Assembly (NCBI GenBank): GCA_964396245.1
Contig: CAYNEO010000049.1
Coordinates: 1-26,227, forward strand
DNA: 26,227 bases
Direction of reading: 5' to 3'
DNA from: CAYNEO01 sp964396245
GTDB lineage: Bacteria; Zixibacteria; MSB-5A5; GN15; FEB-12
The notes under the pieces were generated by a model. It saw nothing but the letters and a program-made list of their open reading frames with translations. It was not told the origin of the DNA and searched no databases. The translations under genes and the position numbers were made by a program. This document shows positions 23,354 to 26,227 of the stretch, piece after piece. Each line of letters starts with the position of its first letter. Positions within the stretch are counted from its first letter, which is position 1.

Positions 23354-23740
23354 ATGGGCTTTGTTCTGCTTTTGATTATCACGCTGGTGATTGCTATCGC
23401 CGTCTCGGGACTGGTCGTCCTGTTCTTCCGCAAGCCGATCGACAAGATCTTCGCCCGGATTATCGGTGAAGAGATATCGATCGCCTGGCGGAAATTCCTG
23501 ACCTTTGCGCTGTTTGTCGTCGGGATATCGTCGGGGGTCAATATCTGGAAGCTCGAGCAGTTTGTTTCGCCCGCGATAGAACCGGCGCAACGGCCTGTTC
23601 TGTCTGCACAATTCTGGGCACTCGAGATCTACCGGACTATCATCGGCACCCTCGGCGGATTGGCATGGGCGCTCCTGGTATTTTTCGTGGTGGCGCTGAT
23701 TGCCTTCGCCCTCGTTCGGCGCAAAGAACAAAAGGCCTGA
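23354..23740 (+). CDS. Hypothetical three-helix membrane protein
   Basis: I do not recognise this 128-aa protein. It has three hydrophobic segments, about residues 2-25, 47-64 and 97-120. A basic patch follows helix 1 (FFRKPIDKIFARIIGE) and the C-terminus is basic (RRKEQKA). The loop between helices 2 and 3 contains NIWKLEQFVSPAIEPAQRP. No catalytic motif is visible. It stands alone between the icd terminator and the convergent ackA gene, with a weak Shine-Dalgarno (GACAGGGA). Its last codons double as the T-run of the ackA terminator on the other strand. Coding is supported by the clear transmembrane pattern and the lack of a better frame. Confidence 0.75.
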   Translation: MGFVLLLIITLVIAIAVSGLVVLFFRKPIDKIFARIIGEEISIAWRKFLTFALFVVGISSGVNIWKLEQFVSPAIEPAQRPVLSAQFWALEIYRTIIGTLGGLAWALLVFFVVALIAFALVRRKEQKA

Positions 23741-23759
23741 TATCCGGAGATACCAGGCC
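23723..23759 (-). terminator. Intrinsic terminator of the hbd-ackA operon
   Basis: GGCCTG (23734-23739) pairs with CAGGCC (23754-23759), and TATC pairs with GATA inside, with one A-C mismatch and the tetraloop CGGA. Read on the minus strand the stem is followed by TTTTGTTCTTT (complement of 23723-23733). The T-run lies within the last codons of the convergent membrane-protein gene. Confidence 0.75.
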
Positions 23760-23784
23760 CGTATTCTGCTCGCAGTCGACCGAG

Positions 23785-24993
23785 CTACTTCTGCACACTT
23801 CCTGCGATACGCTCGGTGTCCTTGGCGATAACCAGTTCCTCGTTGGTCGGAATGACGAACGTCCGGACCGATGCATCGCCGGTGGAAATATCCGACTCCT
23901 TGCCGATCGCGGCCTTGTTCTTGGCCTCATCGATCTTGATGCCGAGATGCTCCATATTCTGGCAGGTGAGAGCCCGGACCGTGTCGGCATTTTCTCCGAT
24001 TCCGGCCGTAAACACCAGTGCGTCAAGACCTCCCAGCGCCGCCGTATATGCGCCGATGTACTTTTTCAACCGGTAGCAGTAGATATTCAGCGCCAGTTTG
24101 GCCCGCTCGCGACCGTTCTGTGATGCCTCGATTATCTCCCGCATGTCGGATGACACCCCCGATACCCCGATAAGTCCGGAGTGCTTATTCAGAAGCGTAT
24201 TTGCCTCGTGAAGTGACAATTCCTCCCGGGCCATGATATGCAGGATAATCGCCGGATCGATATCGCCCGAGCGTGTTCCCATAATGAGACCCTCGAGCGG
24301 CGTGAATCCCATCGAGGTGTCAATTGATACGCCGCCGTCAATCGCCGCGACCGAGGCCCCGTTTCCGAGATGCGCCGTAATGATCTTGAGCTGGCCTATC
24401 GGTTTACCCATCAATTCTGCCGCCCGGTCGGAGACGTACTTGTGCGAGGTGCCGTGAAAGCCGTATCGCCTGATGAAATACCGGCGGTAAAGCACGTAGG
24501 GGAGGCCGTACACATACGCGTGCGGCGGCATTTCCTGGTGGAACGCCGTGTCGAACACGGCCACTTGCGGTTTGTCGCCCAGAATTTTCTGGCAGGCGAT
24601 AATACCGCGAATATTGTGCGGGTTGTGCAGCGGCGCCAATTCGATAAGCGCCCGCAGCTTGGCCATCAAATCCTGCGTGACCAGAACCGAATCAGAGAAA
24701 TCTTCACCGCCGTGTACCACCCGGTGCCCCACGGCGTCAATTTCGTTCTTGTCCTGGATCACCCCGTGGTTCTTGGACATGAGATAGGCGACCACGTACT
24801 CAACCGCAACCACGTGGTCGAGAATTTCGGCTGAGACTTTTATCTCCGGCCGGTCGTGCGGCTTGTGCGTGAGGACCGAACCCTCCATCCCGATGCGCGC
24901 CACCATGCCTTTGGCAAGAGCCAGCCCGGTCGCCGTGTCAATAAACTGGTATTTGACCGACGATGAGCCGCAGTTGAGTACCAGGACCTTCAT
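23785..24993 (-). CDS. ackA: Acetate kinase
   Basis: This enzyme interconverts acetyl phosphate and ADP with acetate and ATP. The 402-aa ASKHA-fold protein has all the key residues at nearly the same numbers as the Methanosarcina enzyme: Asn7 (NCGSSSVKY), Arg91 (GHRVVHGG), Asp148 (FDTAFH), His180 (GFHGTSH), Arg241 (MGTRSGD) and Glu385 (PTNEEL). The phosphate/adenosine loops AHLGNGAS and TAGIGENA are present. The start ATG overlaps the stop of the upstream dehydrogenase gene by 4 bases, so translation is coupled. No phosphotransacetylase gene is in the window; the usual ackA-pta pairing is replaced by an acyl-CoA dehydrogenase partner. Confidence 0.97.
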   Translation of the reverse strand: MKVLVLNCGSSSVKYQFIDTATGLALAKGMVARIGMEGSVLTHKPHDRPEIKVSAEILDHVVAVEYVVAYLMSKNHGVIQDKNEIDAVGHRVVHGGEDFSDSVLVTQDLMAKLRALIELAPLHNPHNIRGIIACQKILGDKPQVAVFDTAFHQEMPPHAYVYGLPYVLYRRYFIRRYGFHGTSHKYVSDRAAELMGKPIGQLKIITAHLGNGASVAAIDGGVSIDTSMGFTPLEGLIMGTRSGDIDPAIILHIMAREELSLHEANTLLNKHSGLIGVSGVSSDMREIIEASQNGRERAKLALNIYCYRLKKYIGAYTAALGGLDALVFTAGIGENADTVRALTCQNMEHLGIKIDEAKNKAAIGKESDISTGDASVRTFVIPTNEELVIAKDTERIAGSVQK

Positions 24994-25898
24994 GCTATCT
25001 GACTCCCCGTTGTTTCAGGTTCACTCGAGGGTATGCGGTTTCCCTCATTGTCATACCGGAAAAACCCGCGGCCCGTCTTGACGCCGAGGTGTCCCGCTCG
25101 CACTAGCTTGCGCAGGAGCGGACACGGGTTGTACTTGTGTTCGGAAAGCTCGTCCAGAAGATTTTCCATCCACGACATGACGACATCGAGTCCCATCATG
25201 TCGGCGAGGGAGAGGGGGCCGACATTGAATCCGAAGCCGCGCTTCATCGCCTCATCAATATCATCCGCCGATGCTACACCTTCCATCAGAACGTGCATAG
25301 CCTCGTTGAGAAGGGGGACTATTATCCGTGTTGTCACATAACCCGGGTACTCATTGACCGTAATCCACTTCTTGTCCAGCATGTCGGCGAATTCGACCGC
25401 CTTCTGAAAAGTTTCATCCGACGTCCGCAGACCTTTGACTATCTCTACGAGGGGAATCTTCGTAACCGGGTTGAGGAAGTGCATCCCGATCACCTTCTTT
25501 GGCCGGTTGGTGAAGCTGGCCATTTCCGAGATGGAGAGAGTACTTGTATTGGTGACAAAAATGGTTTCCGGCGGGCAGATCTCATCAAGCTGATGGAACA
25601 GTTCCCTCTTGGCTGCCAGTTCTTCCGGAATGGCCTCGATGACAATGTCCGCTTCTTCGGCCTCGGACAGGTCGCCGGACGGCAGGATCCGCGAGAGAAT
25701 AGCCTTCTTTTCCGACTCGGTCATGCCCCAGCGGCCGATTTCTTTATCCATTGCCTCAGAGACGCCCCGGACGCCTTTCTGGGCGAGTTTTGTGGTCCTG
25801 TCGACCAGAATCACTTCTATAGCTCTGGAGGCAACAGCTTCAGCGAGCCCCTGGCCCATGACGCCGGCCCCCACGATGACAATTTTAGTTCCAGCCAT
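24990..25898 (-). CDS. 3-hydroxyacyl-CoA (3-hydroxybutyryl-CoA) dehydrogenase family protein
   Basis: The family oxidises or forms (3S)-hydroxyacyl-CoA with NAD(H) in butyrate, beta-oxidation or polyhydroxybutyrate routes. At 302 aa it is slightly longer than the typical 282-290. The Rossmann motif is VGAGVMGQGLAE (9-20). The acid/base residues are Ser119 (TNTSTLSIS), His140 (MHFLNPV) and Glu152 (VEIVKG). The C-terminal domain has MKRGFGFNVGPLSLADMMGL and TGRGFFRYD. The conserved Asn of the PGFxVNR motif is Thr190 here (YPGYVTTR), which could change activity or substrate. Its promoter is at 25944-25971, and the last 4 bases overlap the ackA start. No thiolase or crotonase gene is nearby. Confidence 0.9.
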   Translation of the reverse strand: MAGTKIVIVGAGVMGQGLAEAVASRAIEVILVDRTTKLAQKGVRGVSEAMDKEIGRWGMTESEKKAILSRILPSGDLSEAEEADIVIEAIPEELAAKRELFHQLDEICPPETIFVTNTSTLSISEMASFTNRPKKVIGMHFLNPVTKIPLVEIVKGLRTSDETFQKAVEFADMLDKKWITVNEYPGYVTTRIIVPLLNEAMHVLMEGVASADDIDEAMKRGFGFNVGPLSLADMMGLDVVMSWMENLLDELSEHKYNPCPLLRKLVRAGHLGVKTGRGFFRYDNEGNRIPSSEPETTGSQIA

Positions 25899-25943
25899 AA
25901 TCGTGCTTCCACGTTTTGCGGTTCAACGATTTATCGTGCAGCC

Positions 25944-25971
25944 ATTATAATGACTATATCGGCCGGAGCAA
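25944..25971 (-). promoter_or_regulatory. Promoter of the hydroxyacyl-CoA dehydrogenase-ackA operon
   Basis: On the minus strand a perfect TATAAT (complement of 25944-25949) follows TTGCTC (complement of 25966-25971) by 16 bases. The start codon is about 46 bases downstream of the -10. The decamer TATAATGGCT recurs in inverted orientation at 26031-26040. Confidence 0.6.
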
Positions 25972-26030
25972 GTGAAAAATTGCACAAGCTCCGTGATTAA
26001 TCTTCCTGCACCCGATTTATGTCATATCTG

Positions 26031-26040
26031 TATAATGGCT
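26031..26040 (+). promoter_or_regulatory. TATAATGGCT, inverted copy of the -10 region at 25940-25949
   Basis: This plus-strand copy contains a perfect TATAAT about 100 bases upstream of the ATG at 26133. A good -35 at the right distance is not evident, so it may be a second start site or part of a regulatory inverted repeat. Confidence 0.3.
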
Positions 26041-26066
26041 TATACGAGCGTTAGGGTTTTTCTTGT

Positions 26067-26095
26067 TTGACACGTCTTTGTACTGAGAGTTTATT
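26067..26095 (+). promoter_or_regulatory. Sigma70-type promoter of the exported-protein gene
   Basis: TTGACA (26067-26072) and TTTATT (26090-26095) are separated by 17 bases, placing a start near 26102, about 30 bases before the ATG. Confidence 0.6.
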
Positions 26096-26132
26096 GAGAC
26101 TACAAACGATCGCGACATAACAGGAGCGGCTT

Positions 26133-26227
26133 ATGTACCGGATTTTACGCCTGATTGCCGTGGCGCTGGTGATAGTACTGGCTGTTACTTCAACTTCAAG
26201 CGCTATCACGAGGGTGGCCCGAAGACT
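26133..26227 (+). CDS. N-terminus of an exported protein (cut by the window edge)
   Basis: The ATG is preceded by AGGAG with 6-base spacing and a good promoter. The 31 visible residues begin MYRILRLIAVALVIVLAV, a typical signal peptide with a basic n-region, hydrophobic core and probable cleavage after SSA near residue 24, then ITRVARR. The frame stays open to the window end. The function of the mature protein cannot be seen. Confidence 0.75.
   Translation, partial: MYRILRLIAVALVIVLAVTSTSSAITRVARR

Noticed and set aside
24370..24834. 154-codon plus-strand frame opposite ackA
   Set aside because: All active-site residues of acetate kinase are encoded on the minus strand here; the plus-strand product has no recognisable features.

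Overview
The window looks like a gene-dense, moderately GC-rich bacterial chromosome segment. The genes suggest a Gram-negative-type (diderm) organism: there is a lipid-transport MlaE/MlaF pair and a probable outer-membrane barrel protein. An uncultivated FCB-type lineage (for example candidate phylum Zixibacteria) is my best guess. It rests on gene content and general familiarity, not on a search, so treat it as an inference. I see no insertion sequence, prophage, CRISPR array, rRNA or tRNA gene.

Layout. (1) 1-7675, plus strand, tightly packed housekeeping genes: the end of an unidentified gene, coaBC (coenzyme A synthesis, split by a frame change at a run of ten A), a family-4 uracil-DNA glycosylase, dnaB, mlaE, mlaF, radA and tgt. 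(2) 7702-8325, minus strand: a small predicted outer-membrane protein convergent with tgt. A 312-bp intergenic region follows, with a strong sigma70-like promoter and a CRP-like palindrome driving an aldehyde dehydrogenase (8638-10131). (3) 10132-12712: a structured intergenic stretch, a P-loop GTPase-like protein of the cyclic-2,3-diphosphoglycerate-synthetase-like family, a strong hairpin, and carbamate kinase. (4) 12715-23203: a long co-directional series ending in a textbook intrinsic terminator at 23230-23265. It holds a CCA-adding-type nucleotidyltransferase, sucC, sucD, korD-A-B-C, ndk, a LarA-like protein, mdh and icd, so a large part of the TCA cycle lies in one transcription direction. 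(5) 23354-23740: a small membrane protein. (6) 23785-25898, minus strand: a two-gene operon of a 3-hydroxyacyl-CoA dehydrogenase and acetate kinase, with its own promoter and terminator. (7) 26133-end: the first codons of an exported protein.

How the genes work together. Icd, Kor, SucCD and Mdh connect isocitrate, 2-oxoglutarate, succinyl-CoA/succinate and malate/oxaloacetate. Ferredoxin-linked Kor replaces the lipoyl dehydrogenase complex and could run oxidatively or reductively; no citrate synthase, citrate lyase, fumarase or succinate dehydrogenase lies in the window to decide. SucCD makes a nucleoside triphosphate that Ndk can equilibrate. Acetate kinase, the hydroxyacyl-CoA dehydrogenase, the aldehyde dehydrogenase and carbamate kinase add substrate-level phosphorylation and fermentative redox steps.

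The most interesting observations are the in-frame A_AAA_AAG slippery heptamer inside an A10 run exactly at the CoaC/CoaB domain junction; a 71-residue histone-H1-like lysine-rich tail on SucD; a LarA-like nickel-pincer-type racemase inside the TCA cluster; a near-perfect CRP-type operator just downstream of the aldehyde dehydrogenase promoter; and a hydroxyacyl-CoA dehydrogenase whose catalytic Asn position is Thr.
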